From the NCBI GenBank assembly GCA_050330955.1, contig JBHJHJ010000085.1:1-20388 (forward strand): a stretch of DNA of 20,388 nt, read 5' to 3'. Below are positions 1 to 8,500 of the stretch, in pieces (the first letter of the stretch is position 1; each line of letters begins with the position of its first letter). The DNA comes from JBCCAG01 sp050330955. Lineage in GTDB: Bacteria; Cyanobacteriota; Cyanobacteriia; CAKZMO01. Made by a program: the position numbers and the translations under genes. The notes below the pieces were generated by a model. That model had not been told where the DNA came from. It saw only the letters and a list, made by a program, of their open reading frames with translations, and did not search any database.

Positions 1-550
1 AAAGCTGGTTCCTCTGGGAGAATACATTCCGCTGCAGGATACCCTGGGGAAGCTCGTAGGCCGACTTTCCCCTGTCCAATCGGACATGCTGCCCGGAAGC
101 AGCCGTCAGACCTTCATGGCTGGGTTCGGTCAGGCGATCGCCGGCATTTGCTACGAGTCGGCCTTCCCAGAGCTGTTTCGCCGCCAGGCGGCAGCAGGAG
201 GAACGCTGATCATCACCGCCTCCAACAACGACCCCTACCCGCCCACCATGATGGCTCAGCACCATGCCCAAGACCTGATGCGGGCGGTTGAGACGGACCG
301 CTGGGCACTGCGGGCCACCAACACAGGCTACTCCGGCGTTATTGACCCCCACGGTCACACCCAGTGGCGGTCTGAGGCCAATGTCTATGCGCTGAAGCTG
401 GCGACGGTGGCGCAGCGATCGACCCAGACGCTATACGTGCGATGGGGCGACTGGCTTACGCCCTTACTTCTACTCGTCACAGGGCTGTGGGTTTTGCTCG
501 ATTGGTATAGGGGACGGTTTCCCGCTGGTGAGATGAGCGATCGCCCTTAG
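1..550 (+). CDS. lnt: Apolipoprotein N-acyltransferase, C-terminal part (5' end outside window)
   Basis: Lnt transfers an acyl chain from phospholipid to the N-terminal cysteine of apolipoproteins in the inner membrane, the last step of lipoprotein maturation. The reading frame is open from base 2 and begins at KLVPLGEYIP, which matches the conserved (K)xxLVPFGExxP segment of the nitrilase domain. GICYESAFPE follows, with the candidate nucleophilic cysteine at codon 149-151 (family Glu-Lys-Cys triad). Later come a TASNNDPYP-like segment, the RAVETDRWALRATNTGYSGVID stretch typical of Lnt, and one hydrophobic C-terminal segment (about WLTPLLLLVTGLWVLLDW). The N-terminal membrane domain and the catalytic Glu are upstream of the window, and the catalytic Lys probably is too. 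The gene converges on the next gene with a 45-bp gap that shows no clear terminator. The family assignment is firm because the order of motifs is diagnostic. Confidence 0.9.
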   Translation, partial: KLVPLGEYIPLQDTLGKLVGRLSPVQSDMLPGSSRQTFMAGFGQAIAGICYESAFPELFRRQAAAGGTLIITASNNDPYPPTMMAQHHAQDLMRAVETDRWALRATNTGYSGVIDPHGHTQWRSEANVYALKLATVAQRSTQTLYVRWGDWLTPLLLLVTGLWVLLDWYRGRFPAGEMSDRP

Positions 551-595
551 CATTCTGGCAAATCGGTAGCACGGCAAATCAGCAACGCCAGTCGC

Positions 596-1012
596 TTAGT
601 TGGTCTGCACTTGCTGAGCTTGGTAGGTGAAAAACTGATTTAGCACGCCGACCGACTCAACGTGATACACCGGTAAGCCGTCTACCTCAAGGGATAAATT
701 TGCGGGTAAAACCCGCTCAAGCGCAGCTTCTGCAGGCAAATCAGTCTCATAGATGCTGAACAAAACAAAGTTACGCCGCGTAGTCTGCGCTTCGATAATC
801 TCTGCTAACCAGTCGTCTTGGTCGTTCAGCACGCTGGCGCATACCTCATTGAGGAAGACGGGAACCTTGCGGCAGAGAGATTTTTCAAGCTGCTCGCTGA
901 GGCGTTCTGCAGCGTAGATTTCGTAGGCCTCTTGGTCAGGATTGCCAATGGCTAGGGCTGCAGCAGCGGCGGCAATTATGCCAACAGCAACGAGTGAGGC
1001 AATCTTAATCAC
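596..1012 (-). CDS. Small membrane-anchored protein, DUF4359 type
   Basis: This is a 138-residue protein. Residues about 4-22 form a hydrophobic Ala/Ile-rich segment that could be an uncleaved signal anchor or a signal peptide. The soluble remainder should face the periplasm or lumen. The body resembles the cyanobacterial DUF4359 family: an EAYEIYAAERLSEQL helix near the start, two cysteines (C47 and C58 by count), and a late NFVLFSIYETDLP segment, which is the family hallmark as I recall it. No function is known for the family. The start is a GTG with no good Shine-Dalgarno. I kept it because it gives a sensible N-terminal anchor. The gene is transcribed divergently from tRNA-His. A perfect 7-bp hairpin sits about 37 nt upstream of its start. 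Confidence 0.78.
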   Translation of the reverse strand: MIKIASLVAVGIIAAAAAALAIGNPDQEAYEIYAAERLSEQLEKSLCRKVPVFLNEVCASVLNDQDDWLAEIIEAQTTRRNFVLFSIYETDLPAEAALERVLPANLSLEVDGLPVYHVESVGVLNQFFTYQAQQVQTN

Positions 1013-1048
1013 GTTGATTTGTTGAATTCACGGTTTCTTTTGCTAGCC

Positions 1049-1066
1049 TACCGCTTTCCAGCGGTA
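1049..1066. repeat. 18-bp palindrome (7-bp arms) in a divergent promoter region
   Basis: TACCGCT and AGCGGTA flank a TTCC loop. The arms are perfect. The element lies between the DUF4359-type gene (minus strand) and tRNA-His (plus strand), close to where both promoters must be. It could be an operator or a hairpin in the 5' leader of the minus-strand gene. No poly-T tract follows on either strand, so a terminator role is weak. Confidence 0.5.
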
Positions 1067-1085
1067 ATTTGTTGCTGCTTCCCCC

Positions 1086-1116
1086 TTGCTCACCTTAGGG
1101 AAACGAATGCTATAGT
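1086..1116 (+). promoter_or_regulatory. Candidate promoter of tRNA-His
   Basis: TTGCTC (1086-1091) and TATAGT (1111-1116) are separated by 19 bp. TGC directly before TATAGT makes an extended -10, which can compensate for the long spacer. The -10 lies 12 bp before the mature tRNA 5' end, as expected for a short leader trimmed by RNase P. Confidence 0.55.
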
Positions 1117-1127
1117 GGTTAATGCGC

Positions 1128-1201
1128 GGCGAGCGTCGCCAAGTGGTTAAGGCAGCGGATTGTGATTCCGCCATTCGTGGGTTCGAGTCCCATCGTTCGC
1201 C
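1128..1201 (+). tRNA. trnH: tRNA-His (anticodon GTG)
   Basis: The cloverleaf can be folded by eye. The acceptor arm GCGAGCG (1129-1135) pairs with CGTTCGC (1194-1200), with one G-T wobble. The anticodon stem GCGGA/TCCGC (1155-1159/1167-1171) encloses the loop TTGTGAT, with anticodon GTG at 1162-1164. The T arm is GTGGG-TTCGAGT-CCCAT. G at 1128 (position -1) pairs with the discriminator C at 1201, the identity element special to tRNA-His, so both bases are included. The 3' CCA is not encoded. A terminator-like hairpin follows. Confidence 0.95.
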
Positions 1202-1228
1202 CTCCTGTAGAAAAAAGCTGCGGCTTTT

Positions 1229-1258
1229 GTCCTACGCACACCGCTGTGCAGGACTTTT
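1229..1258 (+). terminator. Rho-independent-type terminator after tRNA-His
   Basis: GTCCT and GCACA (1229-1240) pair with TGTGC and AGGAC (1245-1254), giving a 10-bp stem with a 2-nt bulge and a CCGC loop, followed by TTTT. A smaller hairpin directly before it, AAAAGC-TGCG-GCTTTT at 1213-1228, may assist. Confidence 0.6.
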
Positions 1259-1392
1259 GGGCAGGCCTTATTGGAGCATCTCGTCAGACATGTCGGGAGT
1301 CATTTCCGGTAGAGTTGCCTTCTTATAAGGTCAGCGACCCCACACAAACCCTTATTCTCCAGCACTTTCGCAACGAATGCGCTGTGATTTCC

Positions 1393-1453
1393 TGCTATGA
1401 TAAATGGTGATTTTAAGCGCTATCTTCTGGCTAGGGGCGCGCGCTGTTTTTTT
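1393..1453 (+). promoter_or_regulatory. Candidate acnB promoter and leader with terminator-like hairpin
   Basis: TGCTATGAT at 1393-1401 is an extended -10 without a good -35. Transcription from it would begin near 1408. The leader then holds AGCGC (1416-1420) and GCGCT (1441-1445), which can pair, directly followed by a T7 run at 1447-1453. The T run ends 13 nt before the acnB ATG. The layout resembles an attenuator, but the stem is only 5 bp with a 20-nt loop, so this is tentative. Confidence 0.3.
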
Positions 1454-1466
1454 GGTGAAAGCAAGA

Positions 1467-4070
1467 ATGCTGCAATCATATCGTCAACAGGCTGCGGAGC
1501 GAAAAGAGCTGGGTATTCCCCCCTTGCCGCTGACGGCTGAGCAAACGGCAGACCTCTGCGAGCTGTTGAAAGCCCCGCCCAAAGGCGAAGATGAATTCTT
1601 GCTGCACCTGCTGCGCGAGCGCATTCCCCCCGGCGTAGATCAGGCCTCCTACGTCAAAGCGTCATTTCTAGCGGCGATCGCCAAGGGCGAAGCGACCTCC
1701 CCGCTTGTCTCCCCCGCCGACGCGGTGCGCCTGCTGGGCACCATGCTGGGCGGCTACAACGTCCAGGCCCTCATCGACCTTCTAAGCCATGACGACCAGA
1801 TGGCCGAGCTAGCGGCAGAAGCCTTGGGCAAGACACTGCTTGTGTATGACGCGTTCACCGACGTGATGGGCCTGTCGAAGACCAACGCCTACGCCAAGCG
1901 TGTGGTAGACGCCTGGGCCGACGCGGCGTGGTTTACCTCAAAGCCCACCGTCCCTGAGGCCATCACCGTCACCGTATTCAAAGTGCCGGGAGAAACCAAC
2001 ACCGACGATCTGTCCCCCGCTCCCCACGCCACCACCCGCCCCGACATCCCGCTGCACGGGCTAGTCATGCTGGAGTCCCGCATGCCGGACGCCCTAGGGA
2101 CCATCAGCAAGCTCAAAGAAAAAGGCCATCCTTTGGCCTACGTGGGCGACGTAGTGGGCACCGGCTCCTCCCGCAAGTCCGCCATGAACTCCGTCATTTG
2201 GCACATTGGCGAAGATATTCCCCACGTGCCCAACAAGCGCAGCAGCGGCTACATTTTAGGCAACAGCATCGCCCCCATCTTCTTCAACACCGCTGAGGAT
2301 TCCGGCGCTTTCCCCATCGAGTGCGACGTCACGGCCCTAGAAACAGGCATGGTGGTTACGATTCATCCCTACGAGGGCAAAATCACCGGCGCGTCGGGGC
2401 AGACCCTCTCAGAGTTTGCCTTGAAGCCCGAGACTATTCTCGATGAGGTCAGGGCCGGGGGGCGGATTCCTTTGCTGATTGGGCGATCGCTCACGGATAA
2501 AACCCGTGCTGCCCTGGGACTGGAGCCCAGCGACGTGTTCACCCGCCCCACCCTACCAGAGGACACCGGCAAAGGCTTCACCCTGGCCCAAAAAATGGTG
2601 GGCAAAGCCTGCGGCCTCCCTGGCGTGCGCCCCGGCACCGCCTGCGAGCCGCTGATGACCACCGTAGGCTCCCAGGACACCACTGGGCCCATGACTCGCG
2701 ACGAGATGAAGGAGCTAGCCTGCTTGGGCTTTAGCGCCGATTTAGTGATGCAGAGCTTCTGCCACACGGCGGCCTATCCCAAACCCACCGACGTCAAAAC
2801 CCATCAAGACCTGCCCGACTTCTTCGCCTCTCGCGGCGGCGTGGCCCTCCGCCCCGGCGACGGCATCATCCACTCCTGGCTCAACCGCATGCTGCTGCCC
2901 GATACCGTTGGCACGGGCGGCGACTCCCACACCCGCTTCCCCCTAGGAATTTCTTTCCCGGCTGGCTCTGGCTTGGTAGCCTTTGCCGCCGCCATTGGGG
3001 CCATGCCCCTAGATATGCCGGAGTCGGTTCTGGTGCGCTTCACCGGGGAGCTGCAGCCCGGAATTACGCTGCGAGATGTGGTCAACGCCATCCCCTATGT
3101 GGCAATTCAAAAAGGGCTGCTCACCGTCGGGTCTCAGAACAAGAAAAACGTATTTTCGGGCCGCATCATGGAGATGGAGGGCCTGCCTGACCTCAAGCTA
3201 GAGCAAGCCTTTGAGCTGACGGACGCCACCGCCGAGCGCTCCTGCGCGGGCTGCACCATCAAGCTAAGCGAAGAGACCATTGCCGAGTACCTGCGCTCTA
3301 ATATCGCCCTGATGCGCAACATGATCGCCCGGGGCTATGAAGACGCCCGCACGCTGGCGCGGCGCATTGCCAAAATGGAGGCGTGGTTGGCGGACCCACA
3401 GCTAATGTCGGCAGATGCAGATGCAGAGTACGCCGAGGTGATTGAGGTGAACCTCAACGAAATCACTGAACCGCTGGTGGCTGCCCCCAACGACCCCGAC
3501 AAAATCAAAACCCTGTCCGAGGTCGCGAACGACGGCATTGACGAGGTGTTCATCGGCTCCTGCATGACCAACATCGGCCACTACCGCGCTGCGGCGAAGG
3601 TGCTGGAAAGCGCCGGTCCCGCCAGCGGTCGCCTCTGGATTTGTCCCCCCACCCGCATGGACGAAAAGCAGCTTCGGGAAGAGGGCTACTACGGCGTCTA
3701 CGCGGCAGCGGGCGCCCGTACTGAGATGCCGGGGTGCTCCCTTTGCATGGGTAATCAGGCCCGCGTCGCCGATGGCGCCACGGTGATGTCTACCTCCACC
3801 CGCAACTTCAATAACCGCATGGGCAAAGGCGCCCGGGTTTACCTGGGGTCAGCAGAGCTGGCCGCCGCCTGCGCCCTGCTGGGCCGCATTCCCACCATCG
3901 AAGAATATAAAGAGGTGGTGGCGAGCAAGATCAACCCCTTTGCGGCGGAGCTTTATCGCTACCTCAACTTCAACCAGATTTCTGGGTTTGAGGATGAAGG
4001 CCGTGTGGTGCCCCTAGACGAGATGCCGCGCATTGAGGATATTTTGGGTATGCCAGCGGGCAGTCGCTAA
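1467..4070 (+). CDS. acnB: Bifunctional aconitate hydratase 2 / 2-methylisocitrate dehydratase (AcnB)
   Basis: AcnB interconverts citrate and isocitrate through cis-aconitate in the cytoplasmic TCA pathway, using a [4Fe-4S] cluster. The protein is 867 residues, matching the family (about 865). The order is AcnB-type: an N-terminal HEAT-like domain (MLQSYRQQAAERKELGIPP onward), the swivel domain (VTVFKVPGETNTDDLSP, then VGDVVGTGSSRKSAMNS), then the catalytic domains. Cluster ligands are C699 in FIGSCMTNIGHY and C757 and C760 in MPGCSLCMGNQ. GGDSHTRFPLGISFPAGSG is also present. I chose 1467 over the in-frame ATG at 1404 because AcnB proteins begin at this MLxxYR motif, and because GGTGA lies 8 nt upstream. 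The extra 21 codons would overlap the leader hairpin and T run. A protein kinase gene begins 17 bp downstream, so the two are probably cotranscribed. Confidence 0.97.
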   Translation: MLQSYRQQAAERKELGIPPLPLTAEQTADLCELLKAPPKGEDEFLLHLLRERIPPGVDQASYVKASFLAAIAKGEATSPLVSPADAVRLLGTMLGGYNVQALIDLLSHDDQMAELAAEALGKTLLVYDAFTDVMGLSKTNAYAKRVVDAWADAAWFTSKPTVPEAITVTVFKVPGETNTDDLSPAPHATTRPDIPLHGLVMLESRMPDALGTISKLKEKGHPLAYVGDVVGTGSSRKSAMNSVIWHIGEDIPHVPNKRSSGYILGNSIAPIFFNTAEDSGAFPIECDVTALETGMVVTIHPYEGKITGASGQTLSEFALKPETILDEVRAGGRIPLLIGRSLTDKTRAALGLEPSDVFTRPTLPEDTGKGFTLAQKMVGKACGLPGVRPGTACEPLMTTVGSQDTTGPMTRDEMKELACLGFSADLVMQSFCHTAAYPKPTDVKTHQDLPDFFASRGGVALRPGDGIIHSWLNRMLLPDTVGTGGDSHTRFPLGISFPAGSGLVAFAAAIGAMPLDMPESVLVRFTGELQPGITLRDVVNAIPYVAIQKGLLTVGSQNKKNVFSGRIMEMEGLPDLKLEQAFELTDATAERSCAGCTIKLSEETIAEYLRSNIALMRNMIARGYEDARTLARRIAKMEAWLADPQLMSADADAEYAEVIEVNLNEITEPLVAAPNDPDKIKTLSEVANDGIDEVFIGSCMTNIGHYRAAAKVLESAGPASGRLWICPPTRMDEKQLREEGYYGVYAAAGARTEMPGCSLCMGNQARVADGATVMSTSTRNFNNRMGKGARVYLGSAELAAACALLGRIPTIEEYKEVVASKINPFAAELYRYLNFNQISGFEDEGRVVPLDEMPRIEDILGMPAGSR

Positions 4071-4087
4071 CCCCATTATCCTCAGCT

Positions 4088-5446
4088 ATGCACACTTTAG
4101 ACGCGCTTCGGGCCGGTGAGCTTGCCGGCACCAAGCGACTCAATTTGGCCTGTGGTCTAACCGAGTTTCCAACCGAGATTTACGGCCTCGCCGATACCCT
4201 AGAAATTCTCGACCTGAGCGGCAACCAGCTTACAACCCTGCCTGCAGACCTGCCGCGCTTAAATAAGCTCAAAATCGCCTTTTTCTCCAAAAACCGCTTC
4301 GACCACGTGCCGGAGGTGCTGTCCCAATGTCCCCAGCTCTCCATGGTGGGCTTTAAGGCCAACCAAATCGAAACCGTTAGCGATCGCGCCCTGCCGCCTA
4401 ACTTACGCTGGCTCATCCTCACCGACAACCGCATCGAGCGCCTGCCCGACACCCTCGGCCAGCTCCCACACCTGCAAAAGCTAATGCTCGCCGGCAATCG
4501 GCTTACAGCGTTGCCCGACCTCTCCGCCTGCCAACGGCTTGAGCTCGTGCGTCTCTCAGCGAACCGGCTGCAATCGCTACCTGAATGGGTCTTTCGTCTG
4601 CCCCGCCTCTCTTGGCTGGCCTATGCGGGCAACCCCTGCTGTCCCGCTTGGCCCACTAAGCAGCCAACTCGCTCAGGAAGTATACTCCCCGAGGCAGATT
4701 GGGCTGACCTCCAGATTGGCAAACTGCTGGGGCAGGGTGCTTCGGGCACCATTTTTGAGGGCGTCTGGGAGCAGCCCCAGATGAAGCATGCCGACGCTCT
4801 GAAAGTGGCGATCAAGCTGTTCAAAGGGGAGATGACGAGCGACGGCTCCCCTAATGATGAGATGGCGGCCTGCATCACAGCGGGGAAGCATCCGAACCTG
4901 GTTAACGCGATCGCTCAGGTCGTGAATCACCCGGAGGGAAAAGCTGGCCTCCTACTGCCTCTGATTCCATCAGACTACGGCAATTTAGGCGGCCCCCCGA
5001 GTCTCGAAACCTGCACCCGCGACACCTACGGGCCCGAAACCCAGTTCAGCCTCTCTCAAGTGTGCCGTATTGCCGCAGGTATTGCGTCTGCCGCCGGCCA
5101 CCTCCACACCATCGGTATCCTCCACGGAGACCTCTATGCCCACAACATCTTGGTCGACAATAGGGGAGATAGCCTGCTGGGGGATTTTGGAGCCGCCTCA
5201 CGCTACATACCTTCTGGGGCGGCGGCACACAAGCTGGAGCGGCTAGAGGTGCGGGCCTTTGGCTGTCTGCTAGAGGAGTTACTCGATCGCTGCACGCCAG
5301 GTCAACAAGTACCCGCTCCGCAGGTGCCAGATCAGCAATCGTCTCTCGTTCAGCTTCGCCACCTCCAGACGCGCTGCTTAACCCCAGACCCCGCTCAGCG
5401 CCCCTCATTTAGGCAAGTTTCTGAATCCTTAGACCGTCTGCCATAA
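4088..5446 (+). CDS. Leucine-rich repeat protein kinase
   Basis: This 452-residue protein has two parts. Residues about 18-180 are some seven leucine-rich repeats of the LxxLxLxxNxLxxLP type. From about 210 to the end is a eukaryote-like Ser/Thr kinase domain. Kinase motifs seen are the glycine loop GQGASG (215-220), VAIK with the ATP lysine K243, the catalytic loop HGDLYAHN (346-353; D348 and N353 present), D366-F-G, and a C-lobe PAQRPSF arginine motif. The residue before the catalytic Asp is Gly, so it is a non-RD kinase and activation-loop phosphorylation is probably not the switch. I see no signal peptide or membrane segment, so it should be cytoplasmic. It begins 17 bp after acnB with no visible terminator between and no clear Shine-Dalgarno. 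It resembles proteins annotated as LRR-containing protein kinases in bacteria. Its substrate is unknown. Confidence 0.9.
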   Translation: MHTLDALRAGELAGTKRLNLACGLTEFPTEIYGLADTLEILDLSGNQLTTLPADLPRLNKLKIAFFSKNRFDHVPEVLSQCPQLSMVGFKANQIETVSDRALPPNLRWLILTDNRIERLPDTLGQLPHLQKLMLAGNRLTALPDLSACQRLELVRLSANRLQSLPEWVFRLPRLSWLAYAGNPCCPAWPTKQPTRSGSILPEADWADLQIGKLLGQGASGTIFEGVWEQPQMKHADALKVAIKLFKGEMTSDGSPNDEMAACITAGKHPNLVNAIAQVVNHPEGKAGLLLPLIPSDYGNLGGPPSLETCTRDTYGPETQFSLSQVCRIAAGIASAAGHLHTIGILHGDLYAHNILVDNRGDSLLGDFGAASRYIPSGAAAHKLERLEVRAFGCLLEELLDRCTPGQQVPAPQVPDQQSSLVQLRHLQTRCLTPDPAQRPSFRQVSESLDRLP

Positions 5447-5553
5447 GATTGAGCCAGGACGACTTCGCAAGTGGGACTAAATTCGCTTACTTTACTCTCA
5501 GGCAGACTTAAGCTGCATTTCAGACAGTAGAGTGTTGAATCCGGTGAGAAGCG

Positions 5554-8500
5554 ATGTCCTCCCCAGCCAATGACCATATTCCTGTTCAAACTCAAACTCG
5601 TACCCAGCAGGCGGCCCTGCTATCGGTGCTGCGCGTCTGGGCAGATCTAAGGCTAATAGAGAACGGGCAAATCCAGGTTCATAGCCTCTCTCGAACTGAC
5701 CCGCTACAGCTCGATATTATCTTACCCGTAGGCGATCGCAGCCTGTCGGGGCTAGAGACCTGGCTCCAGCTGGGGCTGCTGTCCCAGGCTGAAGTCTCGA
5801 TAAAACTCAAACTGCAAAGCCAGCATCCGGCTCTACTGTCAGGGCTAGAGGCCTGGCTCCAAAACCGGCTGCCCGACGACAGTGATCTGCTCCACCGCTG
5901 CAAACCCTATCTCACCTGCGAACTACCGACTGCACCACTCCCCAGCGCAGCTGTAGAGCCCGACGCGATCGCCGCAGCGCTCCCTGCCTCCCCGCCGACA
6001 GAACCTGCTCAGAAGCCAAACCGCTGGAGACAGATGATGCAGTTTTTAGTCGCCGAGCTTAGCGTATTTTGGCTGCTGCTGCTGGGGACGTTCATGGTCG
6101 TGGTTTCATCAGGGGTGCTTGCGGCCAGTCAGTGGGAGCGCTTTCCGGCGTTTGCCCAATACGGCATTCTCTGGCTTTACACCCTGGGGTTTTGGGGCAG
6201 CAGCCTGTGGGCAGTCCGGCAGCCCAGTCTACAGCTCACCACCCAAGCGCTGCGGCTGATTACTCTGCTGCTGGTACCCCTAAATGTCTTGGTTCTTGAC
6301 AGCTTTGGGCAGTGGCGATCGCCGCTGCAGTGGCTCGTAGCCGCGATCGCCACTGTATCCCTCACCGGGCTGACGCGCCAGGTGTTTCAGTCGCGGGATT
6401 CTGAAGCGAGCATGGCCTCTAGGCCAGGGCGGTCCCGGCTGAGTCGAATGGCCACACCCGCCGCCCTTTATCTGGGGCTGAGCGCTCTACATTTGGGCTG
6501 GGGACTGCGCTACGTCCCCCTCGTCACCACCTACGGCGGGGTGGTGGGGACCGCGTTCCTCAACAGGTACAGTCGTCCTCACCCGGCCCCTGATGGCGAT
6601 CTAGACCCAGAGCGCCCAGCACCCTTTAACCCAGCTGGTATTCTAACCATCTATGCCGTTGGCCTACTGCTGCTGCGGGCTCTGCTGGCGGCGCAGCTTC
6701 CCCTATCTTGGTTTGGCCTCGCTCTGGGGCTGAGCGGGTGGTGCCTGCTGGAGCGATCGCCGGCAATCGGGCAAACCAGTCAAGTTATCCCCCAGACGCT
6801 CTGGCAGCGGCTCGGCTGGGCAGCGCTACTCCTGGGCTGGCTAATCTCTGTGATTTCCCTTCCCTGGCAGGCCTTTCTCGTCAGCGGGCTCGCGAGCCTT
6901 GTTCTAGCACGGCATATGCTGCGCACCTGGAGTCAGAACGCTCTATTGATCCTTCTCATCGTTGGGCTGCAGATGCTCTTGCAGGCTTGGCGCACCATTC
7001 CCTTTCCAACTCGGTCTGTAGCGCTGGCGATCGCCACACGCCTGACGGGAGCTGAAACCATGCCAGTGGCCCTACTGGGGGTGGCCTTACTGCCATACGT
7101 AGGGGCGCTCGTGGTCCTGTCGGACTGGCTAATTCAACGCCGGCAGCGGCAGCTAGCACGGTTTGCCGCTGCCCTGGCCATAGCGGTAGGTGGCTTCCTA
7201 GCCATACTCGCTGGACCCGTCCCTACCCTGCGGGCAATAACCGTCGGCGGTTTAACGCTGCTGCTAGGCTGGTTTACTTGGCGCCAGTTCCAGCGGGACC
7301 AATACCGGCGCCACCATTACCGAAGCTACAGCGGCTCTAGGCGATCGCGCTTCACTCGCAGCGTGCAATGGCTCGCGGCGCTGACCCATCTCGGGGGGCT
7401 GACTACCCTCTGCTTAACGATGGCGGCACTGCAGCCTAGGTTAGGGCTAGTCCCCTGGGCGGCCATTGGCCTGGGGTTGACGGTGTGGGAGTGGGGACTA
7501 AATCTAGGGCCAAACTCAGGGCAAAGTCTAGAGCCAAATCTAGAGCCAAATCCGGGGCAGGCCCCAGAACCAGAAGGGGCCCTACCCAGTACCTTCCCCG
7601 CCCTGCTGCGGCAGCGGGCCTGGCACTTTGGGCTGCTCTTAAGCGGGCTCGCCTACGGCGTTCTGCGAGTTAATCTAACCCAGCAGGGGCTAGGGAGCCT
7701 CTGGGGTCATCCACTCGGCAGCCCCGTCTGGGGCGGCCTGTGGTTAGTGGTTCCGCTAATGCTGACGGGGGTGGTCACTCGCCAGCCGCAGCGACGGCTC
7801 AGGGCCGCTGAGCTGAGTATGGGGGCCCTATGCCTAGCTCAAGGTCTGACGGTGCAGGTACCCGGGCTGTGGCTGCTGAGCTTGGCCATCGCTACTGGGC
7901 TGATGTTGGTGAACACAAGCTATCTCCAGCGGCGGCTGCCGGCAGCGCTGGCGGTGGGGTTTGGCCTCGCCTTCATCGGGGCCTCCATTGGACAGCTTCT
8001 ACCCCAAATCACCCCCGGAACGGGGCTGGTGCTGGGCGCGATCGCCTCCCTCAGCCTATGGCTGCTGCGACACGGGCTGACCCGATGGGATACCCCTCTA
8101 GCCCGGCTCTATAGGCAGGCCTGCGATGGCTGGGCGATCGCCTTTTGCAGCCTTGACCTCCTGCTTTTGAGCGGCGTCGGTCAGAACTTTGAGCTGGGCA
8201 CCGCTCCCGTCCCGGCGGCGCTGTCAGCGGCCCTGCTGCTCATGGGGGGCGCTGCCTATCGAAGCTGGCAGACCCGCCAACCCAAGGCCCTCTGGCTCAG
8301 CATTTTGGTCCTGGTGCTGGCCCAAATGTCCTTTTGGGGGGGCTCCTTTTCCCTCTGGATTGTCTTGGCCGCTAGCCTTGCGCTGATGGTCATTCAGACC
8401 CGGCTGCTGCGGCATCGGGGCGCGGCAGCCGTGACCCTAGGATTAGGCCTAGAAGCGCTAGGTCTTCTACTGTGGCGCGGCGTGGGGGCCTGGCGCGTGG

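Noticed and set aside
1122..1410. Plus-strand open frames over and after tRNA-His
   Set aside because: They read straight through the tRNA and its terminator, and show no protein-like composition or ribosome site.
1404..1466. Longer N-terminus for AcnB
   Set aside because: AcnB begins at the MLxxYR motif. The 21 extra residues have no family match and lie in the leader.
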